Of a DNA stretch of 64,000 nt, positions 10,513 through 21,547 are shown piece after piece. Every line of letters begins with the position of its first letter. Position 1 is the stretch's first letter. Source of the DNA: Orobanche coerulescens (Eukaryota > Streptophyta > Magnoliopsida > Lamiales > Orobanchaceae); assembly GCA_033398695.1 (NCBI GenBank), contig CM065802.1, forward strand, positions 166,155,965 through 166,219,964. Reading direction: 5' to 3'. The translations under genes were made by a program, and so were the position numbers. The notes beneath the pieces were generated by a model. The model did no database searches, was not told the DNA's origin, and saw only the letters and a program-made list of their open reading frames with translations.

Positions 10513-11059
10513 TTCTGCAAATAAAGGATTTTAGTGTATATTTTTGCTCTGAAAAATCTAGGGTTTCTGTAGGCGTAAAGAGTAAAGTGAAAGGTCTTCT
10601 TTCCTTATAAAGAAGATGAAAAGACGTTTGTATTAGTTTATTATATATTTGAACGGTGGTACGTCTTTTGGTATTCTTTTGAATTTCAAATTTGAATCGG
10701 TGGCCCAATTTGAAATTTGACAGTTGATTCTGATTGGCCACCGTGGAGGTTGATTTAATAGGCGATTGACGCGTGTATTAAAATCGCCACTTGGCTTATA
10801 AAAATGTATATTTAAATGCCATTCGTTAGCCAAAATTAATATATTAATATTATAAATGTGGCAGATAATAATTAAATATTCTGAGGTCAGTTTAGAAAAC
10901 TTAGCTGGTCTGATTTGTTGACTGTTTGACCACTCTGCATCAGGTGAGTTGACTTCTCGCCTGGTATTCTGATCAGCTAGGTTGCTTCGTCTGGCCTTCG
11001 TCTTCTCGCCTGCATCAGCTAGGATCTGATTCTGGGGTCCGTCCTTCGTCTTCTATGCT
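10513..11059 (-). other. C1 spacer between RNase H and the post-pol ORF
   Basis: These 547 bp are AT-rich sequence with no convincing coding frame. The downstream end holds a pyrimidine-rich tract and AG. It would be intron or intergenic sequence if the downstream ORF is expressed from a spliced RNA. Confidence 0.6.
10515..10525 (-). promoter_or_regulatory. Putative 3' splice site before the post-pol ORF
   Basis: The minus strand reads TTTATTTGCAG, then AA, then the ATG of the 386-codon ORF. It matches the plant acceptor consensus (T-rich, TGCAG). A spliced subgenomic RNA joining the C1 leader to this ORF is the obvious inference. No donor has been proven. Confidence 0.5.
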
Positions 11060-11818
11060 TTAACTTGCTTCAGTACTAGATTCCCAATCTAGTAATCCAA
11101 GGTCTCTGCTCAGCTCCAGGAATCTTTCTTCTGGCAAGGGTTTAGTGAAGATGTAAGCTATCTGGTAGTCTGTGCTGACTCTTTCAACTCTAACCCTTTT
11201 GTTAAGCACATGGTCTCTAATGTAATGGTGCTTAACATCAATGTGCTTCGTCCTTGAGTGCAAAACCGGATTGTTGGTTATTGCAATAGCACTATTATTG
11301 TCACACCAAATAGGAACTTCGTTTGCAATGATATTATAGTCCCTTAGTCATCGATCCATAGAATCAGGCACAATACTGCCGCAACTAGGTATTCGACTCA
11401 GAGTGGAGATAGAGTTAGAAACACGCTTCTTGCTAAACCAGGATATCAGACTGGTTCATAGGAATTGACACGTTCCACTAGTGCTCTTCCCGTTGATTTT
11501 GCATCCTGCGAAATCCGCATCTGAGTATCCTGACAGCTCGAAGTTATCATCCTTGGGATACCATAGTCCAACATTAATTGTAGACTTTAGGTACTTAATT
11601 ATTCTCTTGGCTGCATCTAGGTGTGATTGCTTCGGCTTGGACTGGAATCTTGCACAAACTCCAACGGCATATGATATGTCTGGCCTGCTTGCAGTGAGGT
11701 AGAGAAGAGATCCAATGAGTCCTCTGTAGTGGGTTGAGTCCACTGATATGCCTGCCTCGTCTGCATCCAGGTGATTACTTGTGCTCATTGGAATTCTTGC
11801 GGGCTTGGCTGATTCCAT
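11060..11818 (-). pseudogene. C1 RNase H, broken
   Basis: The frame 11818-11456 carries the copia RNase H approach (SRPDISYAVGVCARFQ) and SGYSDADFAGCKINGKSTSG with catalytic Asp. Frame disruption between 11456 and 11263 removes continuity. The end resumes at 11263-11060 (KHIDVKHHYIRDHV, IFTKPLPEERF), the classic copia pol C-terminus. Confidence 0.9.
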
Positions 11819-12764
11819 TCAATATCTCTTGATAAGATCTCTGGTATACTTTGCTTGGTTGATGAAAATTCCTTTTTCCATCTGCTTAACTTGTAGTCCG
11901 AGAAAGAAGTTAAGCTTTCCCATCATACTCATCTCAAATTCTCCTTGCATGAGGTTGGAGAATTTCTCGAATAGCTCTGGATTGGTTGACCCAAATATTA
12001 TGTCATCCACATAAATCTGGACTATCAATATGTGGCCTTCGTGCTCCACTCTGAATAGGATCTTGTCCACTTTCCCTTTGCAAAATCCATTTTTCTCAAG
12101 AAACACAGATAGTGTTTCATACCACGCTCTTGGTGCTTGCTTAAGTCCATACAGAGCCTTCAGTAGCTTATAGACTTTGTCTCCTTTGACAAAAACTGGG
12201 GGTTGCTCTATATAGACTTCTTCTTCTAGGATTCTGTTCAGAAAAGCACTCTTTACATCCATCTGATATACTTCAAAGTCCTTGAATGCAGCATATGCGA
12301 GGAATAATCTGATGGCCTCTAATCTTGCAACAGGTGCATAGGTTTCATCAAAATCTATTCCCTCACACTGTGCATAACCTTTTGCTACAAGTCTGGCTTT
12401 ATTCCTAACAACAGCTCCGTCTTCATCACTCTTGTTTTTATACACCCATTTGGTGCCAATAACTTTCTTGTGATCGATCATGCATTAGTTCCCAAACTTT
12501 GTTTCTTTCCATCTGCTCCAATTCCTCTTGCATGGCATTGATCCATGAATAATCTTCCAAGGCTTGTTCTGTAGTCTTGGGTTCAATTTGCGACATAAAA
12601 CATGAGAACATCGCCATTCCTGCTGGTAGGGTTGACTGTCTCGTCTTAACTCCATCGGTCAACTTTCCAATAATTTGCTGAATCGGGTGATCCTTGAGCC
12701 ATTTGGGGATATCGTCTTCTTCTGGTTTGTTCCCCTGTTGGATTGCCCCGGTGGTTATCTGCAT
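11819..12764 (-). pseudogene. C1 reverse transcriptase, nearly intact
   Basis: A first frame (12764-12438) covers the region leading into RT (WINAMQEELEQMERNKVWEL). A frameshift near 12470 leads to the 220-codon frame 12481-11819 with [28 protein letters not shown] (catalytic Asp), [11 protein letters not shown] and the active site [10 protein letters not shown] (residues 157-160). A TGA at 11819-11821 separates it from RNase H, where the family normally reads through. The catalytic core itself is unbroken. Confidence 0.92.
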
Positions 12765-12795
12765 TAGCCGGGTTCTGGTCTGCAGAATGGATCGG

Positions 12796-13476
12796 CTACC
12801 GCCTTGTCATCTGCAGCTTGGTTACGATCTGCAGATGAGTCTTTGTCGACTCACTGGTCTTCTTCGACAAGAATGGATCAGATAGATTTGGTGATCCTGT
12901 CTGATCTGCAGTTTGGTCTTCATCAGCTGCAGTTGGGTCGTCAGGCTGGTCTGCAGGTGAGTCCACCATTCCAGTGTCATGAACAATGACTTCTTCAAGG
13001 GTTGCTGATTTGAGCTTGTTCTCAATCAGCTCAACTTGTTTCCTGTACTCAACGGTAGATTCATCAAAAACAACATGGGGTGTTTCCTCCACAACTAAGG
13101 TTCTTTTATTAAAAACTCTATATGCCTTGCTTCTTTGGGAATATCCCATAAAGAGACGTCATCAGTTTAGCATCAAAGGCATTTAGTCGTGTTTTACCGT
13201 TGTTGTGGATGAAACACTTACAACCAAAAACATGAAAGTAAGCAACGGTAGGAGTTCTATTATTCCAAACCTCATAGGAGTTTTGCCATGTCTCCCTACT
13301 ATCATACTCCTGCTGCAGGTGTGACAGTGTGTTGTGACTTGACCCGAGAACCTTTTGGGTAGGTCCGCTTCTGCAATCATGGACCTTGCTGCTTCCTTCA
13401 GGGTTCTGTTCCTTCTTTCAGCAACACCATTCTGCTGGGGCGTCCTGGCTGCAGAGAGCTCATGCTGGATCCCATT
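12796..13476 (-). pseudogene. C1 integrase C-terminal part and linker to RT, broken
   Basis: Directly after the stop at 13477-13479 the same frame continues through ARTPQQNGVAERRNRTLKEA, which includes the catalytic Glu. A degenerate stretch (13380-13183) contains at least one frameshift. A further frame (13149-12796) starts GYSQRSKAYRVFNKRT and runs into an acidic linker (PADQPDDPTAADEDQTADQ) that normally connects integrase to RT. Confidence 0.85.
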
Positions 13477-14370
13477 CTAATCGCTGTAATCAGTGATCGC
13501 CTTGTTGAGAAACTCTCCTCCTCTATCTGATCTGATATTGATTATGGAGAGGGATTTCTCATTCTGGATCCTTCTCAGCAGCTCAGGTAACTTGGTCAGG
13601 GTTTCACTTTTCTTGTATAGGAAGATAATCCAAGTGTACCTTGAATAATCATCTACTATTACAAGTGCATGTTTTCGGCCGCTCAAAGTCCTTGGCTTGA
13701 TAGGACCAAATAGATCCATGTGGAGTAGATCTAAGATCCTTGTTGTGAGCGTTGTAGGCTGAACTGGCTTGAACGATGCCTTGGTCTGCTTTCCCTTCTG
13801 ACATGCATCACAAAGTGCTTCCTTCTTGAATGCTTCATTTGGAAGTCCTCTGACCAGCTTCTGAGAGCTAATCTTGTTGATGGCTTTGAAGTTCAGGTGA
13901 CATAGTCTTTTGTGCCACAGCCATCCATTCTCAGCTACTGTCTTGGATAGAAAGCAGGAGTTAGGTGTTCCTGTGTTCCAATCAATCATGTATACATCTC
14001 TTCTTCTGAAACCTTGTAGCTTTATTTCTCCAGATAAGATGTCTATCACCATACACTTCAAGATGGTGAAGACTACTAAATTTTTCTCGTCACAGAACTG
14101 GCTTATGCTCAGGAGGTTGTATTTGAGCCCTTTGACATAATGGACTTTGGATATCACAATGTTTCCTCGGTGCAGCTCTCCAAAGCCTTTTGTCTGTCCT
14201 CTAGAGCTGTCTCCAAAGGTTACATCGGGACCTCTTTCTTTGATGTATTTGGTCAGCATCTTCTTGTTCCCGGTCATATGCCTCGAGCATCCAGAGTCTA
14301 CAAACCATTCTTCACCTCCAAAATTTGAGCTTGAGGAGATGTGGTTGTAGTCCTTCCACCTTTTCTGCAA
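13477..14370 (-). pseudogene. C1 protease and integrase core
   Basis: The 297-codon frame has the protease active site WFVDSGCSRHMTG (Asp25-Ser-Gly). The GAG-pre-integrase/HHCC zinc region follows (LWHKRLCHLN with His153 and His158, then Cys187 and Cys190). Catalytic Asp219 is in HMDLFGP and Asp282 in SDRGGEF. A premature stop at 13477-13479 cuts it before the catalytic Glu. The domains cleave the polyprotein and insert the cDNA. Confidence 0.92.
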
Positions 14371-15191
14371 TTAAACAAGCAGAGATTTAGGTACCCAAAT
14401 TTGTGTGGGTCCTTTGGGGTTAGTTGGTTTCCTGGAGAATTGATTTATCCTTGGATTATAGAAATTGTTATTATTATTATAACCGTTATAAGGTGTCTGT
14501 GGTCGAGGTCTGAATCTTCTGGTTGGATTGTATACCGGATATTCCTCAGAATTTTGATAGTGTGGGCCATTTCTTAATCTAGGCTGAGACCATTTATTAA
14601 ACCTTTGTGGTCTCCACACTTGTTCATTTTGGTAATTAGGATAACCTTGAGGTTTCCATCTTTCCCTCCCATTATGAAATCTATTTTTGGGGAGTTGTTG
14701 GTAATAGTGGGCATGTTGTCTTCTTTGCTTTTGCACAGGCCACGGCCTAGTCGCTGTCTAGGTGGGTATGCGGTGTATCATTTGCGGCTGAGACGTTTGA
14801 CTTGGTCATTGCCTGTTTTTGAATATCGGTTTATATAAAGGCTCAGCAGTCGAGACAATTGTTTCTCCCTTGATAAACTTGGTTTCAGAACTAGAGGGAG
14901 TGTGAGAATCATATCCAAGGCCTGATTTGGTATATAGCGACCTTTTATAAGTACACAATTCTCCCAGAGTTGAAGACGCCTTCAGGGAGGTTATTTCCTG
15001 CGCCTGAGTTTTATTTATCTGAGCCAGCTTAGTAAACTCAGCTTTGGCATGAGCAAGTGCAGCTGATTTTTCTTTAAGTAAAATGGTTAGTCGATCTATC
15101 TCAGCTGTATTGACATTTGCCTGGTTTTTAAAGTCAGCTGTAGTTGTCTCAACCTTATTCAAATCTAGGCTGAGTTTTTCGAAATCATTTT
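14371..15191 (-). pseudogene. C1 gag C-terminal region up to protease, broken
   Basis: The frame 15162-14806 is rich in Leu, Lys and Ala with heptad-like spacing and looks coiled-coil. It stays in frame with 14736-14371 (Arg/Asn/Gln-rich, PQTPYNGYNNNNNFYN) and with the protease frame. In-frame stops near 14803, 14760 and 14371 interrupt it. This long linker after the zinc knuckle is typical of large copia Gag proteins. Confidence 0.75.
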
Positions 15192-16436
15192 TCAGCTGCC
15201 TATTCTCATCTTGCAGCTGAGTCTTCTCTCTTGTCTGACTTGGTGTGCAGATTTGAGTGTTTCAAAATCTTTAAATAACTGATTTACTGATTCATGTAGA
15301 TCCATATCTTGTGACAGGGCTGAGCTATTATTTGAACCGGTGGGTTTAGAAGTTACCTCTTCATCAGCTAGGTTTGCCATCAGGCATTTATACTCCTCGT
15401 CTTCATCAGAAAAGAATCCGCTGCTCGATTCGACATGCTCCTGGTCTTCTCCGATGAGGGCCTTTCTTCTATCTTCCTTTCTGCCCACCTCCTTCTTGGT
15501 TTCGTCCTTCTTGAGCTTGGGACAATCCATTTGGATGTGTCCTATTTTGTGACAGTTGTAGCATTCTACTTTCCAGCTTCCAGCCTTCTGGTTCCTTCTT
15601 GGATTCTCCTTATAGTTTTTCTTATACTTGGAGTAGTTCTTTCTGAAATTGCTGAATCTTTGCATTATGAAAGCCATTTCTTCCTCAAAATCTAGTAGAT
15701 TTGGAGGTTTCACATCAGATAGGCTCTTGGCAGGGGACTCGGCTGCAAATGCGATTCTCTTCTCTGCAGGCTCAGTTGAAGATGAACTTGGAAGTTCGAA
15801 CTCATAAGCCTTCAGATCAGAGAACAGCTCCTGAATCTTTATCTTATTCAGGTCCTTGGACTCTCTCATGGCTACGGCCTTCATGCTCCATTCGGGATTG
15901 AGAGATCTGAGGACCTTTAGTGCCATTTCCCTGTTGCCATAGGTTTTGCCCAGGGAGTTGATCTCATTGATAATTTCAGTGAACCTTGTGTCCACTTGAT
16001 CTATGGATTCACCATTCTTCATTTTAAAGTTGTCAAGGTTTTGGATAGCAATTGACAACTTGTTTTCCTTGATCAGCTCCGTTCCTTCACACATTAGGGC
16101 TAATGTGTCCCAAATTTCTTTGGCATTCTTACAGTTCTTTATCTTGACCATGGTGGATTTGTCAAGAGTTTGATATAACACATCTCTGGCCCGGTTATCA
16201 AGATTGGCCAGCTTTCTTTCTTCGGGAGTCAGCTCCGTCCTCTTCTTAGGAATCTTCTCTGGCCTCCCAGCTGCGATCTCCTCTGCTGTGTTGTCCTTCT
16301 CAAAGATGAATGGACCGTCTTCAATGATGCACCACATGTTGTCATGAATTGAAGATAAGTGTGCCTGCATCCTTATCTTCCACAGATCATACTCGTCAAC
16401 TGAAAACACAGGGAGTCTAGAGTGCATGTGTTCCAT
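15192..16436 (-). pseudogene. gag: C1 gag, capsid and nucleocapsid
   Basis: The 414-codon frame starts 66 bases after the primer site. Residues 1-240 form the copia gag domain (UBN2/DUF4219 type: SVDEYDLWKIRMQAHL, AKEIWDTLALMCEGT). A zinc knuckle CYNCHKIGHIQMDC follows near residue 293. The C-terminus loses frame near 15230 (ending RLSCKMRIGS), and the true continuation is in another frame from about 15200. It would assemble the particle. Confidence 0.9.
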
Positions 16437-16501
16437 TATAAAGTGAGAGTAAAGATATATATCTGATATAGATCTGGTTCGTGAAATAAATGAACCAACC
16501 T

Positions 16502-16512
16502 CTCTGATACCA
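16502..16512 (-). other. C1 primer-binding site
   Basis: The minus strand reads TGGTATCAGAG two bases after the LTR end CTACA. It matches the initiator-Met tRNA complement. Confidence 0.9.
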
Positions 16513-16514
16513 CT

Positions 16515-17895
16515 TGTAGGTCACAAGTCGTCCATGAACAAGTCTAGGGGGGGTCAATAGACTTGTTGAAACTCTTGAACTCTTTTTCACGAAGAGTGAG
16601 TTTCTTCAGCTGATAGTTAAACAAAAATGACTTGGAGTCGTTTGTTCTTGGATATGTGCGGAAGTCAGCTGATGACGAATAGAAATCAACTTAATGAAAC
16701 ACTTAACAATGTATGCAGCAGTTAAAGTATGATGCAGTAAAACAGTAAATAACGCAGGCAATTATAGTGGTCTCAGAGGTGGGGTAATCCTCTACTAATC
16801 CACTTTTCTCCAAACCAGTTGGAGATGAATTCACTATAATTTTCAACCAGTGATAAATATTACAGTGATTCAAACCACACTACAACAGCTTCCAACCAGT
16901 GGAAATCCGTGCCGTTGTACACACTTGACTGCCTTGCACCTCTTGATCCTCGATCCTCGGATGCCTTCTGATCTCTTACTCCAACCAGTGAAGTACCCCG
17001 TACTCAAGATTATAGACAAGAGTTTTTGTCTTCTCCAACTTAAGAGCTTCCTTAAGTATGAACTTTTAGAGCTGCTCTTTTCACGATGCTATTGATTGCT
17101 TTAGATTGCTTGATTGCTTTGATCGCTTGAATGTATGTTCGCACCGGTAGTTGCTCAGCTTCAAATCTCCGGATATATATAGGTCACGATCTATGAGCTT
17201 TTTCCTTGTAGGGACAAATCCATCCGTTGGAGGGAGACTTCATTGTTTAATCTTTCTGAACGTTGCAAGGCTGGATTCCCATTATTTTATTTTATCTTCC
17301 GACCGTTGTGAAGACTTCTGCATGTGAGCGCCAAATCTTTTGAATATAAAAGGATTAAAGTCTTCAAGGTGGGTCTGGATGATTTATTTAAATCATATCT
17401 CTTGCGGGAATCACTCCAATTTGTCTCTTCACGTTGCATGTGAGCTTTCCGTAATACTTGACTTTTCAACGCATGCTGACGTGGACTTGGAGTACTTGGC
17501 TGCCTTCGAGTAGGCTGATATGCAGCTAACATCTCTGCAGACAGGTCCTCTCGGCTGTTCACTTATCTGATCAGGTGACTTCCCTGAGGTACCTTGGCTG
17601 CAGTCTGGTCAAACTTCTCTGATAAATTTTGTTGACCAGAGCTACTCTGACTGGACTCGGCTGTTCCTCTCTGATGGACTTAGCTGTACTTGGTACTTAA
17701 CCGATTTTCAGCCTAACAAATTTTTGGCCTACAGAAGATACTCATTTGGTTCTTCTTTACATTTTGCCAAGTTTTATACTTACATATTTTGGCCTATGGA
17801 AGATACTCATTTGGTTCTTCCTTACATTTTGCCAAGTAATAAACATTTGATTTTATATTAATGACATCATCAAAATCTAACAAGTATTCCTAACA
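16515..17895 (-). mobile_element. C1 5' LTR
   Basis: This is the counterpart of 5807-7201, with ends TGTTAGG and CCTACA on the minus strand. It is 1,381 bp against 1,395 bp. One difference is a ~20 bp deletion near 17210. There is no gene in it. Confidence 0.94.
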
Positions 17896-19164
17896 CATTC
17901 TAGCACGAATCAACCATCTTCCTTCCACCTTTTCATCGTTGAATTGAGGTATTTTGGCATTTTACTTAATGTTAGGGTTCTTGTATATAATTCATTTTCA
18001 CTTCCGTTTTTGCTTCGATCGATGGTGGATTATAGTTATGTGAGTATGATTATAGTTTTTCCTAGAAGTTTTGTGGATTAATTCCGAGTTCTTCCCCTCT
18101 GTTAATCAAGTTAACCCTTATGCCTTCATAGTGTTCGGCGAATTGTCCCATCGGATGGAACTAGGAAGAATTTCTACGTATTCACAATATTGAGATTGAT
18201 TGTACATCGTTCTTGTGTTAGGAACGGAATTGTGAAGATTTTTCGGACCGAACCCTTACCCTTCACCGTTTTCTTCATATCGCGTTATCCAAGGCAAGTA
18301 CATGTATTATATTCCATTATGTGTGTTACGGTTTCGATATGAGTGATGAATTTGGATATTTTGAGTGTGTGAATTACTTGTTCCTTCCACCCGGAGCATT
18401 CGACGGGACGTTTGGGGGTCGATACTAAGGGGTACGGCCACGGAAGTGGACTTGGGTGCGTGTGTGGTTGAACTTCCACCCGGAGCGTTCGACGGGGCGT
18501 CTGGTGGCCGATACTAAGGGGTACGGCCGTGGAAGTAGTTTCCCACCTGGAGCGTTCGACGGGGCGTCTGGGGGTCGATACTAAGGGCTACGGCCACGGG
18601 TTACCAGTTATGAATGCTTGTGATATTGTGATGATTTCTTAAATAGTTTGAATGCCAATGTGATATTCTGGAATATGGCTTGCAAATGTTTTCTTAATGA
18701 GATGACTGAGTAAATCGTATTTGTATATAATGTAGTGTAATTATGTACTTGCACTAGCTATTCGAATGCTAACCCCTTAAATGGGGGAAATACGTTTTAT
18801 GCATTTCAGGTACTGGTCGAGCTGAGGAGCTGGCACGGGATGCACACGCAAAGGATGGACTGGCATGATGATGAGACTCGAGTCTATATTTTTATGCTTT
18901 GTCATTGTATCTCTTTAGGGTATTGAAGTTAGACTGAGTGTTTTATAAATTGGTTAAAGTCCCCTGCGTAGGCAATGGATTTATGTGGATCTACGCTCTT
19001 AGATACTTGATTAAAATATTTTGGCCGAGGCCACAGCCCTATTTTACTATGATGATTGTGTCGTTTGAGATTTCATATTCGGTTTGTGTATTATATGTTA
19101 TCCTGATAGACCTCATGAAGGTTTTACGGTGTGTAATGTCCCATTTGTGATTTGGGGTGTTACA
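17896..19164 (+). mobile_element. G2 5' LTR, second part (R/U5)
   Basis: It continues the LTR interrupted at 5806, and aligns with 38519-39783. It opens with the right CATTC duplication and ends TTTGGGGTGTTACA. It contains a three-fold repeat at 18387-18600. Confidence 0.93.
18387..18600 (+). repeat. Tandem triplication in G2 LTR
   Basis: Three copies of a unit running from CACCCGGAGCGTTCGACGGG to GGGGTACGGCCACGG start at 18387, 18477 and 18544. The 3' LTR has the same three at 39010, 39099 and 39165. Confidence 0.88.
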
Positions 19165-19168
19165 TTTA

Positions 19169-19180
19169 TGGTATCAGAGC
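19169..19180 (+). other. G2 primer-binding site
   Basis: TGGTATCAGAGC is a perfect 12-base complement of the plant initiator-Met tRNA 3' end, four bases after the LTR. The leader between here and the gag ATG at 19424 shows nothing else. Confidence 0.92.
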
Positions 19181-19423
19181 CTTAGGTTATGAATACCTAG
19201 GCTGTCGGTAAATTTTGGGTCTGTCAGTCATGTCGTTAGAGTTAGTTATTGAGCCTAATATCACCGTGTTACCATCTCTTCGTGCGACTCGTGACTGTAA
19301 GTCTCCTCGAACTCTTATATTTCTGTAATTTATTTCCTTGTGTTGTTTGGATTTTGAATTGTAGTACCGACTTTGCAAACTGGGAATTTTTCTGATCTTG
19401 TTTTTTCATATCTTTTCTTCAGT

Positions 19424-20645
19424 ATGTTGAGGGGTCGCGGTAGACCAGCTAGGGGACGGCCGAGGCCGTGGTCGGGGTGCTATTAATGAGGAAGTCCCGC
19501 TTTCTCAGTCCTCTGCAGATTCGGCCTCTCAGTCAGTGTCGATCACTCTACCTCTGAGATCTGACGGGAAGCAGGATATGTCGGTCAGTCAGGATCTATC
19601 GTCGGGTAATAATGCCGACGCCGGAGCTACTGTCGTACTTCAGCAGTTGGTAGCCCAGCTTGCCCAGATAGCTCAGGGAGGACGCCAGAATCCGCCCCCG
19701 ACTCCTGAGGAAGAAGCTAGTAAGTGGATTCAGAGGGTGACTAAGATGCACCCTCCTCGTTTCTCTGAATCTTCTGACTCCCTCGGTTGGGAGAATTGGA
19801 TCTTTCTGTTAAGCAGGAATTTTGATGCCGTTGCTTGTCCCGATGACAGGAGCCAGTACCTCCTGGATAAGCAAGCTGCGGAATGGTGGGATGGTGTGGC
19901 GCCCAGAGACCGTTGAGCCACTTGGGAGGAATTCAAGGCTGCGATGGAAGTAGAATATTGTCCACCGCCAGTCAAAGAACGCAGGATTGTGGAGTTCTTC
20001 ACCGCCACACCTCAGGATGTGTCGATTTCTCAGGCCATTATCTCTTACAATCAACAGTTGGGGTTCATAAAGAATCAAGTGAGGACGGAGGCCAATAAAA
20101 TCCGTTATTTCAATATGCGCATTAAACCGCATATCAGGCAGAGCATGGCACCATTCATGTGTGCCACTTTGAAAGAATACCAGGATCGCGCCCTAGCGAT
20201 CGAGATGGTTATCCCGGAATCAGAGTTGGGTTCTGAGTCTAAGAAACAGAAGTCAGCTGGCAGTTTTTCAGTCGGCAAGAGTGGCTGATTTTCGAAATTG
20301 CAGTCTGCTCCTACATTAGGGAAGAGGCCGTTTCATCAGGATGGAGGATCTTAGGGTAACCGTTCAGTCCAGTCGGTTGCATCTGGCGGCAGAGTTTGTT
20401 TTAATTGCAACCAATATGAGCATTTGATGAAGGATTGCCCATTCCATTTAGTTACTTGCTCTACTTGCGGACAGACCGGGCACTGGGCCACTCATTGCGA
20501 GAGGGATACCAGAGCCGCCAGAGCTCCGTATACCACCACCGTTCAGAAGGAGCTTAGCGCCAATCATAAAACTACAGTCACTCAGGTTTCTCAGAGTTCG
20601 GGACGTGGTCGGGGTCGGGGTCAGCCGGACCGCCGAGCTGCATCG
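19424..20645 (+). pseudogene. gag: G2 gag, broken
   Basis: The ATG at 19424 begins MLRGRGRPARGRPRP and soon loses frame. The capsid region continues in 19536-19916 (KWIQRVTKMHPPRF, AAEWWDGVAPRD) to a TGA at 19914, then 19944-20288. Two zinc knuckles follow at ~20398-20500: CFNCNQYEHLMKDC and CSTCGQTGHWATHC, both with full CCHC spacing. An Arg/Gly-rich stretch closes the region. Confidence 0.9.
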
Positions 20646-20654
20646 AGTTCAGGC

Positions 20655-20986
20655 TAAGTCCACCCTCGGTTGTATCAGATGAGGCGCACGGAGGAGTCAA
20701 AAGTTCTGGTGGCGTTAGGTACCACTCAGATCCTTTCTCATCCAGTTTCGGTGCTTTTTGATTCGGGTGCTACCCATTCTTTTATTGCTTCGGATTATGT
20801 GTGCCGTATTGGTATTGACTGCTTGTTTGAGTGTGAACCGTTTGTAGTGGGTACGCCGGGGATCGTATGGTTGGGGACCAGGAAGTTAGGGATTGACCAG
20901 TGAGGATCGGGAGCCGATATTGTCCCTTGAATCTCATTGTTATAGACCTTAAGGGTGAGGATTTGATCCTCGAGGACGAGTGGTTG
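20655..20986 (+). pseudogene. pro: G2 protease, split by G3
   Basis: The frame has VLFDSGATHSFIA with an intact Asp-Ser-Gly, and ends in the DLILEDEWL region. A stop at ~20901 and a frame change interrupt it. G3 entered exactly after GGTTG (20982-20986). Across the insertion the reading frame of the protease-RT connector resumes in phase at 29564. Confidence 0.9.
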
Positions 20987-21152
20987 TGTAATACCCGATA
21001 TCTTTATTCCGGATTCGTTGGGTTTTCTGGGTTTTATCGGATTGTCATTGTCCTCATCGTAGGAATTTCGTGCCATGTTTGGTTGTGTCTTGTTGGGACA
21101 TGTGTTTGGAGGCATTTCGGATCACTTTGTGGGTTGTTGAGTTTTCGTGGTG

Positions 21153-21527
21153 TAGCGCACGCTAATGCTTGTGGCATAGCGCACGCTATGGCGTTGTGGT
21201 TAGCGCACGCTACCGAATTTGTAGCGCACGCTAACTGGCAGTCCAGAGACAGTCCAGTAGCTACTGGACTGGGACTGGAGCTTTGTTAGCGCACGCTAAG
21301 GCCGATAGCTAGCGCACGCTATCGACTGCTTAGCGCACGCTCTCTCTTCTTTCTAGCGCACGCTACCCGGTAGGTGCAGTTCTGTCCAGGGGCTACTGGA
21401 CTGGTTTTGTGACCCGTTAGCGCACGCTACGGCTTTTAGCTAGCGCACGCTAACTTTGTTATAGGCGGTTTCTCTGGAGCGTTGACCCCGTTAGCGCACG
21501 CTAATGCAGGATGTTTAGCGCGCGCTA
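21153..21527 (+). repeat. Array of twelve TAGCGCACGCTA sites in G3 5' LTR
   Basis: The 12-mer occurs ten times exactly, once ending CGCTC (near 21332), and once as the perfect palindrome TAGCGCGCGCTA (21516-21527). The spacers are irregular and unrelated in sequence. The array ends 13 bp before the TATA box. The 3' LTR has the same twelve at 27104-27478. Likely a promoter-proximal protein-binding array. Confidence 0.93.
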
Positions 21528-21539
21528 ATAACTGTCCAG

Positions 21540-21547
21540 TATAAATA
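21540..21547 (+). promoter_or_regulatory. Putative TATA box of G3 LTR promoter
   Basis: TATAAATA sits between GTCCAG and CTGGAC, a short inverted pair. The 3' LTR counterpart is at 27491-27498. A C/T-rich stretch suitable for initiation follows ~30 bp later. Confidence 0.6.

Larger units (their letters stand above)
5807..17895 (-). mobile_element. C1: Ty1/copia element, Sirevirus-like, with post-pol ORFs
   Basis: This is a complete 12.1 kb element inserted in the G2 5' LTR, with target duplication CATTC (5802-5806 and 17896-17900). Read on the minus strand it has 5' LTR, initiator-Met primer site, gag, protease, integrase, RT, RNase H (integrase before RT, so copia), then ~3.2 kb of extra coding sequence, polypurine tract and 3' LTR. 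Length, short leader, long gag with coiled coil and a gene after pol fit the plant Sirevirus group (SIRE1-like). That name is inferred, the copia order is seen. Confidence 0.93.

Noticed and set aside
20900..21289. ORF with repeated Ala-His-Ala, also at 26800-27240
   Set aside because: It is the translation of the TAGCGCACGCTA array in both G3 LTRs and runs across the G2/LTR boundary. It is not a gene.
21153..21527. CRISPR-like array (short palindromic repeat with unique spacers)
   Set aside because: The repeat is only 12 bp, the spacing is irregular, it is inside an LTR of a plant retrotransposon and no cas genes exist.
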